Below the pieces are notes generated by a model. The model saw only the letters and a list, made by a program, of their open reading frames with translations. It did no database searches and was not told the origin of the DNA. A DNA stretch of 64,000 nucleotides, from NCBI RefSeq assembly GCF_003858395.1, contig NZ_QWEV01000005.1:3038001-3102000 (forward strand). The letters run 5' to 3'. Both the position numbers and the translations under genes were made by a program. Numbering within the stretch: position 1 is the stretch's first letter; each line of letters starts with the position of its first letter. Source of the DNA: Acidipila sp. EB88. Its GTDB lineage: Bacteria; Acidobacteriota; Terriglobia; Terriglobales; Acidobacteriaceae. Shown in pieces: positions 45,694-55,557 of the stretch.

Positions 45694-48600
45694 TTAGAAC
45701 TTGAAGCGGACTGCCATCTGCATCTGCCGTTCTGAGTATTCCCGCGTGCCGGTGATCTGGCCGAAGGTGCCGTCCGTCACGGTCGAGTCGGGATTCGTAA
45801 ACTGCGGCGTGTTCGTCACGTTGTAGACCTCGGCGCGAAGCTCCGCGCCGAATCGCTCCGTAAGCTGCAGTGTCTTAAAGAGCGAAACATCGCCTTCAGC
45901 AAGACCCGGACCGTAGAACTGGTTGCGGCCCGTGTTGCCTTCCGTCCCTGCTGCTGGCGAGCTGAAATCCGCCTTTACCAGGTAGGGCTGGCTCAACACG
46001 CTGTGGGTGATGGGGTAGCCACCGGTCTCGTTCGCACGCAGATCGTAGGTGCTGCCATTGCCGAGCGTGCCCGTCACGGTGAAAGGTGAGCCGGTCTGCG
46101 CACTCACGATCGTGTTCAGCTGCCAGCCACCTGCGGCCAGCTCCAGTCCACGGCCCCAGTGCTGGCCAAACTCGTGTCCGTGACCGAACGGCAGATCGTA
46201 CAGCGCACTCGCCACAAAGACGTTCCGCTGGTCCAGGGTCGAATTGCCCTTGTTCAGCGCGTGATTGAAGGTGTACAGATCGCTGCCCGCATACAGCCCG
46301 AGGAAGCCATCCGTATTGTCGATGTTGTGCGACCAGGTATAGGAGCTTGTGAATACGAGGCCTTTTGCGGCCGTGTAGTTCAGCTGGGTCTGGAAGCTGT
46401 TGTAGTGCGACACGCCGTCGGTCTTGTTGAGATACTCCTCACCAAGGTTCGGGAACGGGTTTGGCGTACCGGCCGGCGTACCGAGCGGGTTGGTGTTCTG
46501 GATATAGCCAGTGGAGAGGTGCGTCCCCTTGTTGCCGACGTAGCCGACCGTGATGACCGTCTTGGCGCCGAGTTGCTGCTGCACCTGCAGGTCGTACTGC
46601 TGAACGCTTGGCAGCTTCTCCGTGCTTTCCACGGCAAAGCCGTTGACGCCGGTCGGCGGATTGTTTGCGTCGAAGTTGGGGAATCCAGGCAGGGGAAGGG
46701 CAGCCGTCGCATTGGCATTGCTGCTCTGTCCCTTGGGCGCCTGGCCCGTGAAGGTAACGCGGTACCCCTGTGCCGCGGTGTAGTTGACGCTGCCGCCGTA
46801 CGGAACCTGCTGACCCAGCTGGTTATCGATGCCGCCACGATCCAGGAAGTAGTAGAGGCCGTACCCGCCGCGCAGCACCGTCTTGCCCGTGCCCAGCGCG
46901 TCATAGGCAAAGCCGAAACGCGGTCCGTGATTGTTGAAGTTGTTGTTGATGATCGACTTGGGAACACCATTCACGCCGGCCAACTCGATGGTGCCGTTGG
47001 CAGGGTTGATCGCCGACTCTCGGTTGTACATCTCGGTCGGGAAGGTGATGATCTGGTACCGGTAGCCCAGGTTCAGGGTCAGGCGCTGGGTGACCTTCCA
47101 GTCGTCCTGCACGAAAGCGCCAACTTCGTAGTTCTTGGTGCCGTAGAAGCCGCTCTGCGCGCCGATGCTGTAGTAATCCGTGAAGCCCACCAGCATTTCC
47201 GCGGGCACGTAGCCGGTGGAGTCACCAGAGCCATAGTTGAAGTAGCCCTTGCCCGAGATCGGGCGGAAGTAGGCCACATCCCGGCGGATGCCGGAACCGC
47301 CGAACTTGATATTGTGGCGGCCGCGCGCGATCGTCACCGCATCATTGAGCTCGTACGTGTTTTCCGGAACCTTGTAGGTACCATAGTCGCCGGTGTAGTC
47401 GATCTCGTTGCCATTGCCGCCGATCAGTGCGCCGCCGCCAAGGTTGACGTTGCGATTGGCATTCACGATGCCGAGGTCCGATGCGATCGGGGTCCCCGAG
47501 AATACCGGCACATTTGCGAAGGTGTAACGGTTGTAGCCGGCGCGGAACTCGTTCAAGATGTTGGGTGAGAACGTGTGTGTCTCACCGATCGCGTAGCCAC
47601 GGCCGTGCACGAAGTTTTGTCCGGAAGCGAAGCCGGCCGGCAGGTTGGGCAACGACGAGGTGCGGGTGAAGTTGCTGTTGTCGTAGGTGAAGCGGGCGAA
47701 CAGGCGATCTGCCTGGTCGAGGTTGGCATCCACGCGCGCGTCAATGGTGTTGTTCTTTGTCGTGTTAATACGCGAGGTGACGTAGTTGTTCTCCGTACCG
47801 TTGACGGTGCCCGTTGTGTTCGGCTGCGGGTAAGCATTCAGATAGTTCACAGCGGCCGCGTTCAACCGGGCCAGCGGGATCTGGTTGTTCGGGAAGGGTG
47901 CGCAGGTCAGCGGGTCGTACACGGCGCCTGACACGTACTGGGCCGCCGTGAGGTTGGGGCAGAAGGTCGTGCTGGGCTGCGAGGTCACACCCGCGGTGCC
48001 CAGCAACTGGCCGAAGTCACCGGTGCGCATCCGCGCGGTCGGCACGGTATCCGCTTCTGCATTCAACGGCTGGTTCTCGCGCACACCCTGGTAGTCGCCA
48101 AAGGCAAAGATCTTGTCCTTGAGCAACGGGCCACCCAGCGAGCCACCAAAGGTGTTGCGCTTGAACGGCAGCGCCGCCGTGGGATTCACGCCGATGAAGC
48201 CATGGTTGGGATTGGCATCGAACAGGCTGGAACGGCCAAACTCGAACGCCGAACCATGGATACTGTTGGTGCCGGACTTGATCGAGCTCTGCACGATCGA
48301 ACCGCCGGCCCGGCCGAACTCGGCGGGAGCTGTGCTCGTGTTCACGCGGAACTCTTCCGTGCCTTCGATGTTCGGGAAGAAGTCCAGGGTATTGACCAGG
48401 GACTCGTTGTTATCGATGCCGTCCAGAATGAAGTTGTTTGCCTGGGGACGGAGACCATTGGTCGAGAGCGAGCCGCCGCCCGATTCGTTGTTCCGGAAGG
48501 TCTCGGCATCGCCGTTCACGCCGGAGGCTCCGTTGCCATAGTTGCCGCGCGTGACCCCGGGGGTGAGCAGTGCAAGCTGGGTAAAGTTGCGGCCGTTCAG

Positions 48601-49056
48601 GGGCAGCTCGGTGACCTGGCGTCCGGCGATGACTTCGCCGACCGCGGAGGTCGAGGTGTCGACCAGCGGTGCCGCGTCCGTGACTTCCACAACCGTGGCT
48701 ACGCTTCCGGCGGCTAGGTGCAGCTCCACGCTCTGGGTCTGGGAGACCTGCAGAGTGAAGTTCTGCGCAGTGGTCTGGAAGCCGTCATGGCTGGCTTCGA
48801 TCCGGTAGCTGCCGCGTGGCTGGCCGGGGAAGTTAAAATTGCCGTCCGCGGTCGCTGTGACCGTGACCACGGCGCCCGTCTCGGTATTTGTGAGCTTTAC
48901 GATGCTGCCCGGCAACACGGCCCCGGAAGCATCTTCGATCATGCCCGTCACGGTACCCGTGTCAGTCTGTGCCATTGCGACACCTGCGCTTACGCCGCTT
49001 ACTGCTGCCAGCAGTACCAGACTCGCCCAGTGCCTGAGTTGAATGTGTTTCGTCAT
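45694..49056 (-). CDS. TonB-dependent receptor, Oar-like, of the alpha-glucan locus
   Basis: A 1120-residue outer-membrane receptor. The signal peptide is LVLLAAVSGVSAGVAMAQ. A carboxypeptidase-regulatory-like domain follows (TGTVTGMIEDASGAVLPGSIVKLTNTETGA onward), then a plug with VIAGRQVTELPLNGRNFTQLALLTPGVTRG and TNGLRPQANNFILDGIDNNESLV. The barrel ends EYSERQMQMAVRFKF with the terminal Phe. ATG 49056 is chosen for GGAGG ten bases upstream; the frame up to 49143 has no signal-peptide logic. It is followed by the GH13 enzyme and is divergent from the wHTH-PD40 regulator, so malto-oligosaccharide import (a SusC-like role without a SusD gene) is inferred. Confidence 0.9.
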   Translation of the reverse strand: MTKHIQLRHWASLVLLAAVSGVSAGVAMAQTDTGTVTGMIEDASGAVLPGSIVKLTNTETGAVVTVTATADGNFNFPGQPRGSYRIEASHDGFQTTAQNFTLQVSQTQSVELHLAAGSVATVVEVTDAAPLVDTSTSAVGEVIAGRQVTELPLNGRNFTQLALLTPGVTRGNYGNGASGVNGDAETFRNNESGGGSLSTNGLRPQANNFILDGIDNNESLVNTLDFFPNIEGTEEFRVNTSTAPAEFGRAGGSIVQSSIKSGTNSIHGSAFEFGRSSLFDANPNHGFIGVNPTAALPFKRNTFGGSLGGPLLKDKIFAFGDYQGVRENQPLNAEADTVPTARMRTGDFGQLLGTAGVTSQPSTTFCPNLTAAQYVSGAVYDPLTCAPFPNNQIPLARLNAAAVNYLNAYPQPNTTGTVNGTENNYVTSRINTTKNNTIDARVDANLDQADRLFARFTYDNSNFTRTSSLPNLPAGFASGQNFVHGRGYAIGETHTFSPNILNEFRAGYNRYTFANVPVFSGTPIASDLGIVNANRNVNLGGGALIGGNGNEIDYTGDYGTYKVPENTYELNDAVTIARGRHNIKFGGSGIRRDVAYFRPISGKGYFNYGSGDSTGYVPAEMLVGFTDYYSIGAQSGFYGTKNYEVGAFVQDDWKVTQRLTLNLGYRYQIITFPTEMYNRESAINPANGTIELAGVNGVPKSIINNNFNNHGPRFGFAYDALGTGKTVLRGGYGLYYFLDRGGIDNQLGQQVPYGGSVNYTAAQGYRVTFTGQAPKGQSSNANATAALPLPGFPNFDANNPPTGVNGFAVESTEKLPSVQQYDLQVQQQLGAKTVITVGYVGNKGTHLSTGYIQNTNPLGTPAGTPNPFPNLGEEYLNKTDGVSHYNSFQTQLNYTAAKGLVFTSSYTWSHNIDNTDGFLGLYAGSDLYTFNHALNKGNSTLDQRNVFVASALYDLPFGHGHEFGQHWGRGLELAAGGWQLNTIVSAQTGSPFTVTGTLGNGSTYDLRANETGGYPITHSVLSQPYLVKADFSSPAAGTEGNTGRNQFYGPGLAEGDVSLFKTLQLTERFGAELRAEVYNVTNTPQFTNPDSTVTDGTFGQITGTREYSERQMQMAVRFKF

Positions 49057-49177
49057 TACGGTGGTCCTCCAAAAATCACTTGCATGAGGTGGCGTTACTG
49101 TCCCCGACCCCTCAGGTGCTCTTGAACCAGAACAAGATTGCACGGTCCTTCGCTACCTTTCCTTGCTCAATTGAACA

Positions 49178-49214
49178 TCAACTGATAGTCAACTGGTAAG
49201 TTACGACTGGTGAG
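49178..49214. promoter_or_regulatory. Tandem direct repeats in the divergent control region
   Basis: TCAACTGATAG (49178-49188) is followed immediately by TCAACTGGTAA (49189-49199), an 11-base period, and a third related copy ACTGGTGAG occurs at 49206-49214. Head-to-tail repeats spaced by about one helical turn are typical of OmpR-type winged-helix binding sites. The adjacent gene encodes exactly such a domain. The sites lie between the regulator and the receptor/amylase unit, 120-160 bases upstream of the receptor start. Confidence 0.45.
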
Positions 49215-49462
49215 TAATTTAGCGGCATTATCAAAACAGGAGATGGGGCGCATGCTTGCACTTGCACTCCCGTCGCGCCATCATGGAAGTGCTTCCAATG
49301 CATATGGAGAGTGTCCCAGCCGGTAAGACCTGACCGGTCATCAGCTTGGAGGAGTTTTGACCACGCGGCCTGCCCAGGCTGTGCCGCCGCAGGAAGCTGA
49401 TTGAGGCAAGGTCCGTGGATGAGCCGGGCGGCCCGATCGGCGTTCGTTGAGGAGTGTTTTTC

Positions 49463-51691
49463 ATGTTCAGCACACAGGCTCGCGTTGCGTTTGGGACGTT
49501 TGAGGCCGACCTGGCTTCCGGGGAGCTCTACAAGGCAGGCTTCCGCATCAAGCTGCAGAGCCAGCCGTTCCGCCTCCTGGTCGTCCTGCTGGAGCGGCCC
49601 GGCGAGGTGATCGGGCGCGAAGAGCTACAGCAGCGACTCTGGAGCAAGGACACCACGGTTGACTTCGACCATTCTCTTGGTACAGCCATCAACAAGCTGC
49701 GGGAGGCACTGGGCGACTCCGCCGACAATCCACGTTTCGTAGAGACCCTGGCGCGCCGGGGGTACCGCTTCATCGCCCCCGTAACCTTCCCGGTGCAGCA
49801 GGCCCCGCTGCTTGCGCCCGGCACGGAGCAAGAGCAGCTGCTCGAGGCAGCCACGCCTGAGGCTGTCGACGTTTTCCCCACTTCTGACCTGCTGCTTGCA
49901 CCGCCTGCCACCCCCGAAACTCTGGTCACGGCGCCTTCGGCCGAACCGGTTCGAACGCGCACCCCCGACACCTGGCCTGTTTGGGCCTGGCTGGTTGCCG
50001 CCCTTGTCCTGGCAGGCAGTGGCTTTTTGCTGGGCCGGCAGGGCCGCACAATGCATGTCCCTGCCTTGCGCCAGATCACGCAGAGTGGCCGTATTCTGCC
50101 CGCGCTTTCCGATATGGAGAGCTTCCCTGCCAGCGTCACCGATGGCGTGCACCTGTTCGCTGCTGCCATCGAAGACGGCCGACCCAGCCTGGTAGAGGCC
50201 TCGGCGATCGACGGCCGCATGGAACAGCTCACGATTCCTGGGGAAATTGCAGGTCCTTCAATCGGGGGTATTTCTCCTGATGGTTCGCGGCTGCTGCTGC
50301 GCAGCCACCTTTCCAACGAGTCCGAGCAGCCGCTTTGGATCGTGCCGGTGGCGGGTGGCTCGGCACAGAGGGTTCCCAATGTTCTCGCACACGATGCGAC
50401 CTGGATGCCCAATGGCTCGGATATCCTTTTTGCTGCCGGCAACCAGCTGCTGGTGGACCAGCGCCAAAGTGGCACCACTAAACTCCTCGCCAGGGTACCG
50501 GGCCGTGCCTTCTGGCTGCGCTGGTCGGCTGACGGCACGCTGCTGCGCTTCACCATCTTTGATCCCATCACCCACGAGCGCTCACTCTGGCAGCTTGCCG
50601 CAGGCAGCAGCGCGCCCAGCCCGCTCCTGCAGCACTGGAAAGAAAGCGCAAACGTGTGCTGTGGCGTCTGGACGGCAGACGGCTCCTCGTTTGTTTTCCA
50701 GGCGAGCCACGGTATGCAGTCTGACCTGTGGCGGCTTTCCGGCAACTCCGATGGCTCTCCCGAGCGCCTGACCGATGGCCCCATGATGTTCCAGAGTCCG
50801 CTCGCGGCTTCGACCGGGCACCGCATCTTCTTCACCGGCGTAGACACCGAGTCGGAGGTAGACCTGTATCGTCCCGGTACCCGGGAGTTTGCCCCGGCCG
50901 CGGCCCTGATCAACAATGCTAACCGGCTCGAATACTCGCGCAATGGGCAGTGGCTTGCATGGACAGATCTCGACGGACGTCTTTGGCGCTCTCGGCCCGA
51001 TGGAACCGAAAAGTTGCAACTCACGCCCGATGCGGTGCAGGCGTTCCTGGTCCGCTGGTCGCCAGACGGCACGCGCCTTGCGTTTATGGGTCGGGAACAG
51101 GGGCAGGCCTGGCAGATTTACCTGGTGCAGGCTGACGGCAGCGCGCTCAAGCGCGTCCTGCATGAGGCGCGCAACGCAGGCGACCCCACCTGGTCAGCGG
51201 ACGGGAGATCCTTGGCCTTCGGCAGGGTGCCGGACCTGATGGGCAAGGAAAGCGGGGCGCGCACCCTCGAGGTCGTGGACCTCCAGACGGCAGCGGTGCG
51301 AACCCTCCCCGGCTCGGAGGAGCTGTTCAGCCCGCGTTGGTCGCCGGATGGCCGCTTTATCGCTGCTCTCTCGATCGACCAAAAGCGGCTCCTGCTGTTC
51401 GACGTTGCCACCCAGCAGTGGCGGCAGCTGGCTTCCGGCTCCTTTGCGGACCCGGTCTGGTCCTCGGATAGCCGGTCGATCTACGCGCAGGGCTTCATGA
51501 AGGCTCACCAGCCGATCCTCCGCATCAGCCTGCCGGACGGGCAAGTCGACGAGGTCGCCACGCTTTCAAATTTCCACTCTGGCGATGTCATTGACTCGTT
51601 CTTCTGTGGTCTGACCGCCGACAATCTGCCCGTCGTACGCGCCAGGCGCGCCACCGCTAACCTCTACTCGCTTGATATGGACGCTCGATAG
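49463..51691 (+). CDS. Membrane-anchored winged-helix regulator with TolB/PD40 beta-propeller
   Basis: A 742-residue one-component regulator of the CadC type that is abundant in Acidobacteria. Residues 1-105 form an OmpR/PhoB-like winged helix (FGTFEADLASGELYKAGFRIKLQSQPFRLLVVLLERPGEVIGREEL to NKLREALGDSADNPRFVETLARRGYRFIAPV). A Pro-rich linker and a single membrane helix near 171-193 (PVWAWLVAALVLAGSGFLLG) follow. The rest is an extracytoplasmic PD40/WD40-like propeller with repeated W-SPDG-R units (for example RWSPDGTRLAF, TWSADGRSLAF, RWSPDGRFIAA). GGAG lies eight bases before ATG 49463. It is divergent from the TonB receptor/GH13 unit and upstream of the GH31 gene, so it likely senses an alpha-glucan signal and controls both. 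Confidence 0.9.
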   Translation: MFSTQARVAFGTFEADLASGELYKAGFRIKLQSQPFRLLVVLLERPGEVIGREELQQRLWSKDTTVDFDHSLGTAINKLREALGDSADNPRFVETLARRGYRFIAPVTFPVQQAPLLAPGTEQEQLLEAATPEAVDVFPTSDLLLAPPATPETLVTAPSAEPVRTRTPDTWPVWAWLVAALVLAGSGFLLGRQGRTMHVPALRQITQSGRILPALSDMESFPASVTDGVHLFAAAIEDGRPSLVEASAIDGRMEQLTIPGEIAGPSIGGISPDGSRLLLRSHLSNESEQPLWIVPVAGGSAQRVPNVLAHDATWMPNGSDILFAAGNQLLVDQRQSGTTKLLARVPGRAFWLRWSADGTLLRFTIFDPITHERSLWQLAAGSSAPSPLLQHWKESANVCCGVWTADGSSFVFQASHGMQSDLWRLSGNSDGSPERLTDGPMMFQSPLAASTGHRIFFTGVDTESEVDLYRPGTREFAPAAALINNANRLEYSRNGQWLAWTDLDGRLWRSRPDGTEKLQLTPDAVQAFLVRWSPDGTRLAFMGREQGQAWQIYLVQADGSALKRVLHEARNAGDPTWSADGRSLAFGRVPDLMGKESGARTLEVVDLQTAAVRTLPGSEELFSPRWSPDGRFIAALSIDQKRLLLFDVATQQWRQLASGSFADPVWSSDSRSIYAQGFMKAHQPILRISLPDGQVDEVATLSNFHSGDVIDSFFCGLTADNLPVVRARRATANLYSLDMDAR

Positions 51692-51740
51692 ACAGGTTAA
51701 TGCTGCCTGTAAGTGTTTCTAAACAAATCACTTAACAGGC
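51692..51740 (+). promoter_or_regulatory. Mutually exclusive hairpins between regulator and GH31 gene
   Basis: CCTGT at 51706-51710 can pair with ACAGG at 51692-51696 or, in a longer stem, as GCCTGT-AAGTG (51705-51715) with CACTTAACAGGC (51729-51740, one bulge). The longer form would end the regulator transcript; the shorter form would prevent it. There is no U-run after the long stem. Confidence 0.35.
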
Positions 51741-51811
51741 AAAGCAGAATAGATGCAGAATTAACCGCCCCGGCCTTGTGTTTAGGTAGGGCGAGCCTGT
51801 TTTCTGTGTGC

Positions 51812-54294
51812 ATGTGCAAGGGTGCAGTTCACTCCGCAGGCGCGGCTCTTTATATGGCGGCCATTTCTCTTTCTCCTGCACTGGCACAGCAACCCGTGCA
51901 GCCCACGCCGCACGGCTGCATTGCCAGGGCGCATGGCGTCACGCTTGAGGTTTCCGCCCTGCGCGACGACGTGCTCCGCGTACGGATGTGGCGCGGCGCC
52001 AACCAGCCGGAAGATGCCTCGTGGGCGGTGCTGCCTGCCGCCCGGACCAGCGCAGTCCGTACCACGCCGGAAGCTGCGGGCTTCCACACCGGGCGCCTGC
52101 GTGTCGCCGTCGGCAATGACCTCGCTCTGACCGTCTCGGATCTTGAGGGACACGTGCTCCAGCAGGACGCCAAACCGGCCGAGTGGAGTGGCGACCGCTT
52201 CCGCCTCTACAAGCAGCGTGTCCCGGAGGAAAGCTTCTTCGGCCTGGGCGACAAGCCCGGACCACTGGATCGCAGCGGCGAAGCCTTCACCATGTGGAAC
52301 ACGGACCATTTCGGCTGGCAGGAATCCACGGACCCGATTTACAAGAGCATCCCGTTTTTTATCGACTTCAATCACGGCCGCACGCTGGGCGTGCTCGTCG
52401 ACAACACCTGGCGCTCATTCTTCGACTTCGGGCGCGCCAACCCGAACCAGGTCGCATTCGGCTCAGAGAACGGCCCGATCGACTACTACCTGCTCTACGG
52501 ACCTGACCCGAAGCAGGTCGTCAGCAGCTATGCATGGCTGACCGGCCCGACGCCTTTGCCGCCTCTCTGGTCGCTCGGCTTTCAGCAGTCGCGCTATACC
52601 TATGAGCCCGAGTCGCAGCTGATGGGGATCGCCCAGCGCCTGCGTGCCGATAAAATTCCCTCCGACGCGCTGTACCTGGATATCGACTTCCAGAAGAACA
52701 ATCGACCATTCACCGTCGACGCCGACAAGTTCCCCAACTTCGCCGACATGGTGCACACGCTCGCCGCCGACCAGTTCCACCTGGTAGTCATTACTGACCT
52801 CCATATCGCGGACCTGCCCAACAGCCACTATGCCCCCTATGACACGGGCACTGCCCAGGACCAGTTCGTGAAGAACCCGGACGGTTCCACCTACGTCGGC
52901 AAGGTGTGGCCGGGGCCTGCGGTGTTTCCTGACTTTACCCGGGAGCAGACACGCGCCTGGTGGGGCACGCTCTACAAGGAGTTCTCGGACGAAGGCGTGG
53001 CGGGTTTCTGGAACGACATGAACGAGCCGGCCGTGTTCGGCGTTCCGTCCAAGACGATGCCCGACAACGTGGTGCACCGCGTCGATGAGCCGGGCTTCCA
53101 GAAGCGCACGGCTACGCACCTCGAGATCCACAACGTGTATGGCATGGAGAATTCGCGCGGTACCTACGAGGGGCTGCTGAAGCTGCACCCGGATACGCGC
53201 CCGTTTGTGTTGACGCGCGCCAGCTACGCCGGGGGCAGCGATATGCCGCCACCTGGACTGGTGACAACAGCTCGACCTGGAACCACCTGCGCATGACCGT
53301 GCCGCAGATCCTCAACCTTGGGCTGAGCGGCTTTTCGCTGACGGGTGCGGATGTGGGCGGCTTTGCCGGTTCACCTCCGCCTGACCTTCTGACCAAGTGG
53401 ATCGAACTCGCTGCCTTCCAGCCGATCGACCGCGACCACGCCGCCAAGGGCACGCGTGCGCACGAGGTCTGGGTGGACGGACCCGAGCAGGAGCAGATCC
53501 GTCGGCGCTACATCGAAGAGCGCTACCGCCTTATGCCCTACCTGTACACGGCGGCCGAAGAAACCTCGCGCGATGGGCTCCCCATCATGCGGCCGCTCTT
53601 TCTGGAGTTTCCAGCTGCCAATGCCGACGGAAGCGCCTTCGACACGGATGCTGGCAGTGAATTTCTCTTTGGCAGCAGTCTGCTTGTCGCGCCCAACCCG
53701 TCGCCTGAAGAGGTGGCGCCCTACGAGGTACATCTGCCGCCGGGCACCTGGTACAACTACTGGACCGGTGAGCAGTACGAGCGCGCAGGCCAGCAGCAGA
53801 CGCTCGACAAGGAACAGCGCGATAAGCTGACGCAGGCAAAACCCGTGATGGTCACGCCGGAGCTTGCAACGCTGCCTGTGTTTGTGCGCGGCGGCAGCAT
53901 CGTGCCCATGTCTCCCCTGGTGCAAAGCACCGAGGAGCGGCCGCAGGGCCCGCTCACGCTGCGCGTGTACCCGGCCAGCGATCCTGCCGCGCCGTGCACC
54001 GGTGACGTCTACGCCGATGACGGCAAGAGTTTTGCGTTCCGCCATGATCAGTACGCACGCATCCACTTCACCTGCGCGCGCACCCCGGGTGGCGGCATCG
54101 CCTTCACGGTCGCGCCGCAGCAGGGGGCTTTCACGCCGTGGTGGCAGCAGTACCGCATCCAGCTGTTTGGGTTCAAGCCTGCAGGCACGCAGGCCGAGGT
54201 GAATGGCAAGCCAGTTGCCATCGACACGTCGGGTGATATCGCCACAGTCATTGTGGCCGCAGAGCGCGCCGGGCTGAAGCTGACCATCCGCTAG
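51812..54294 (+). pseudogene. GH31 alpha-glucosidase interrupted by a frameshift
   Basis: A glycoside hydrolase family 31 enzyme read in two frames. Frame one (to 53296) contains LWSLGFQQSRYTYEPESQL, LYLDIDFQKNNRPFTVD and the nucleophile motif GFWNDMNEPAVF. It continues to LTRASYAGG and is then lost. The second frame resumes from 53236 as QRYAATWTGDNSSTWNHLRM, with the acid/base Asp of WTGDNSS, and SGFSLTGADVGGFAG, and continues to 54294. The break is in GGGGG at 53231-53235, where six bases would be expected. Joined, the product is about 827 residues with a signal peptide (ALYMAAISLSPALAQQ), a normal family length. The start is uncertain (ATG 51812 lacks a clear ribosome-binding site). It may be a true mutation, a sequencing error in a homopolymer, or a slippage site. 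By context it would release glucose from malto-oligosaccharides. Confidence 0.85.
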
Positions 54295-54298
54295 CAAC

Positions 54299-54339
54299 TA
54301 CGTAAGGCGTCAGCGGCAACGTCACTGACGCCTTACGTA
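54299..54339. terminator. Terminator after the GH31 gene
   Basis: A perfect 15-bp inverted repeat, TACGTAAGGCGTCAG (54299-54313) with CTGACGCCTTACGTA (54325-54339), and an 11-base loop, four bases after the stop codon. No T-run follows. Confidence 0.75.
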
Positions 54340-55557
54340 TCCAGATTTGCGATGGCTGCCGGCGATGCCGAGCCTGTGTTTCCCCGGGAACAATCCTCCC
54401 TGTGCACTGCTCCCGCAGTGTCCATCCCAGCACCGGTATCGCCGCCAAAATGCTACCGTCTTGATGGCATTTGCCTGGTCGTGCGCGGCTCCCAAGGTTC
54501 ATCAGAAGGCATCACGCCCAAGCCTTGCGATGTCCCGGTTTTCAGGGTGGGGTAGGGCGCGAGGGGAGATCTGCGTCCCCAATCAAGCACTGCGTTCCAC
54601 GGCGCGCGCATGCGCAGCGCTGGCGTATCTTCAACGACGAGACGCGCTGCAACCCAGCGTGCTTTCAACGCGCGGTGCTGGTGTTGCCGTGGATGCGATT
54701 CATCGAAATGTAACTAGCAATGACCTGTAAGGCTCGCAAGTAATTCTCTCGCAAGTGTCGCCTAGGCTAAGGATGTTAGGTCTCAGGCTGAGCAAAGCGT
54801 GCGCGCCCGCGTAGTGCCTGTGCGCACGCCAGGCTCGCCCGGTACGCACACAAGGTAAGCACGTGCTCACAATGAGTGCGGATGTGCCTCCCGGGTCGTT
54901 GTGGCTCGCAGTGTGCGGATAGCTCCTGGAGGCTCATGGTCTTCGCATGGAACCGGTACCTCGCAGGTGGTATACCGCGAAACCCCTTTAAACATTGAGG
55001 AAACCTGTAATAAGGCTGGTTAGTGCACCTCCGCGTACGCGGTGTGCGGGTCTTTATTGCGCCCTTCGTGTTAGTAGGTGCGCAAGCCGTCACAGGCGCA
55101 GGCGGCGGGTTGAGTAAGTAACATGCCATATCTTGAGTAATGATGCTTAGGTGTTGAAAGCACCACTTAGGTGGGTGCGCAAACAGCAAAACCGGTCCCA
55201 CACAAGTTGCAGTTCATCATTGCGGCCTCTGATTGTTACCGATGGCACGTGGATATAGCCTCTCCATCTCTCTATAAACACACTTGTGAGTGGGGCGCGG
55301 CGAGCTACACCGGTCGAGCCCGAAGCAGTATCAAAGGCATCGAGACAGTAAGTCGAAGATGACTCATGCTGCACCACAAAGTAATAAGAATGCACTTATG
55401 TCGGTGTCTGGTCCAGAAGCTGAAACCAACACCTGCTGCTGAGAAATGAACTTGCTAAGTAAGCAAGTGAAGTGCGGTCCAAAGCGACCCTGCTTCGCTA
55501 CGGGAAAACCGCGCGCTAAAAATTTACCGGCCTCCGGTGCACCAAAAGGACACTGAC
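54340..55557. other. Long intergenic region upstream of the beta-helix gene
   Basis: About 1.2 kb without a credible gene; it looks less GC-rich than its surroundings toward the right. It holds several short repeats: CTCGCAAGT twice (54733-54741, 54748-54756), CTTAGGTG twice (near 55146 and 55166), a GGTG-TTGAAAG-CACC hairpin near 55151-55164, and the inverted repeat CTTGCT-AAGTA-AGCAAG near 55451-55467. The open frames on either strand lack ribosome-binding sites and family similarity. It may contain a long 5' leader, operators, a small RNA or a decayed gene. Confidence 0.45.

Noticed and set aside
54776..55201. 141-codon minus-strand frame in the long intergenic region
   Set aside because: No ribosome-binding site, many Cys/Arg/Pro residues, no family similarity.
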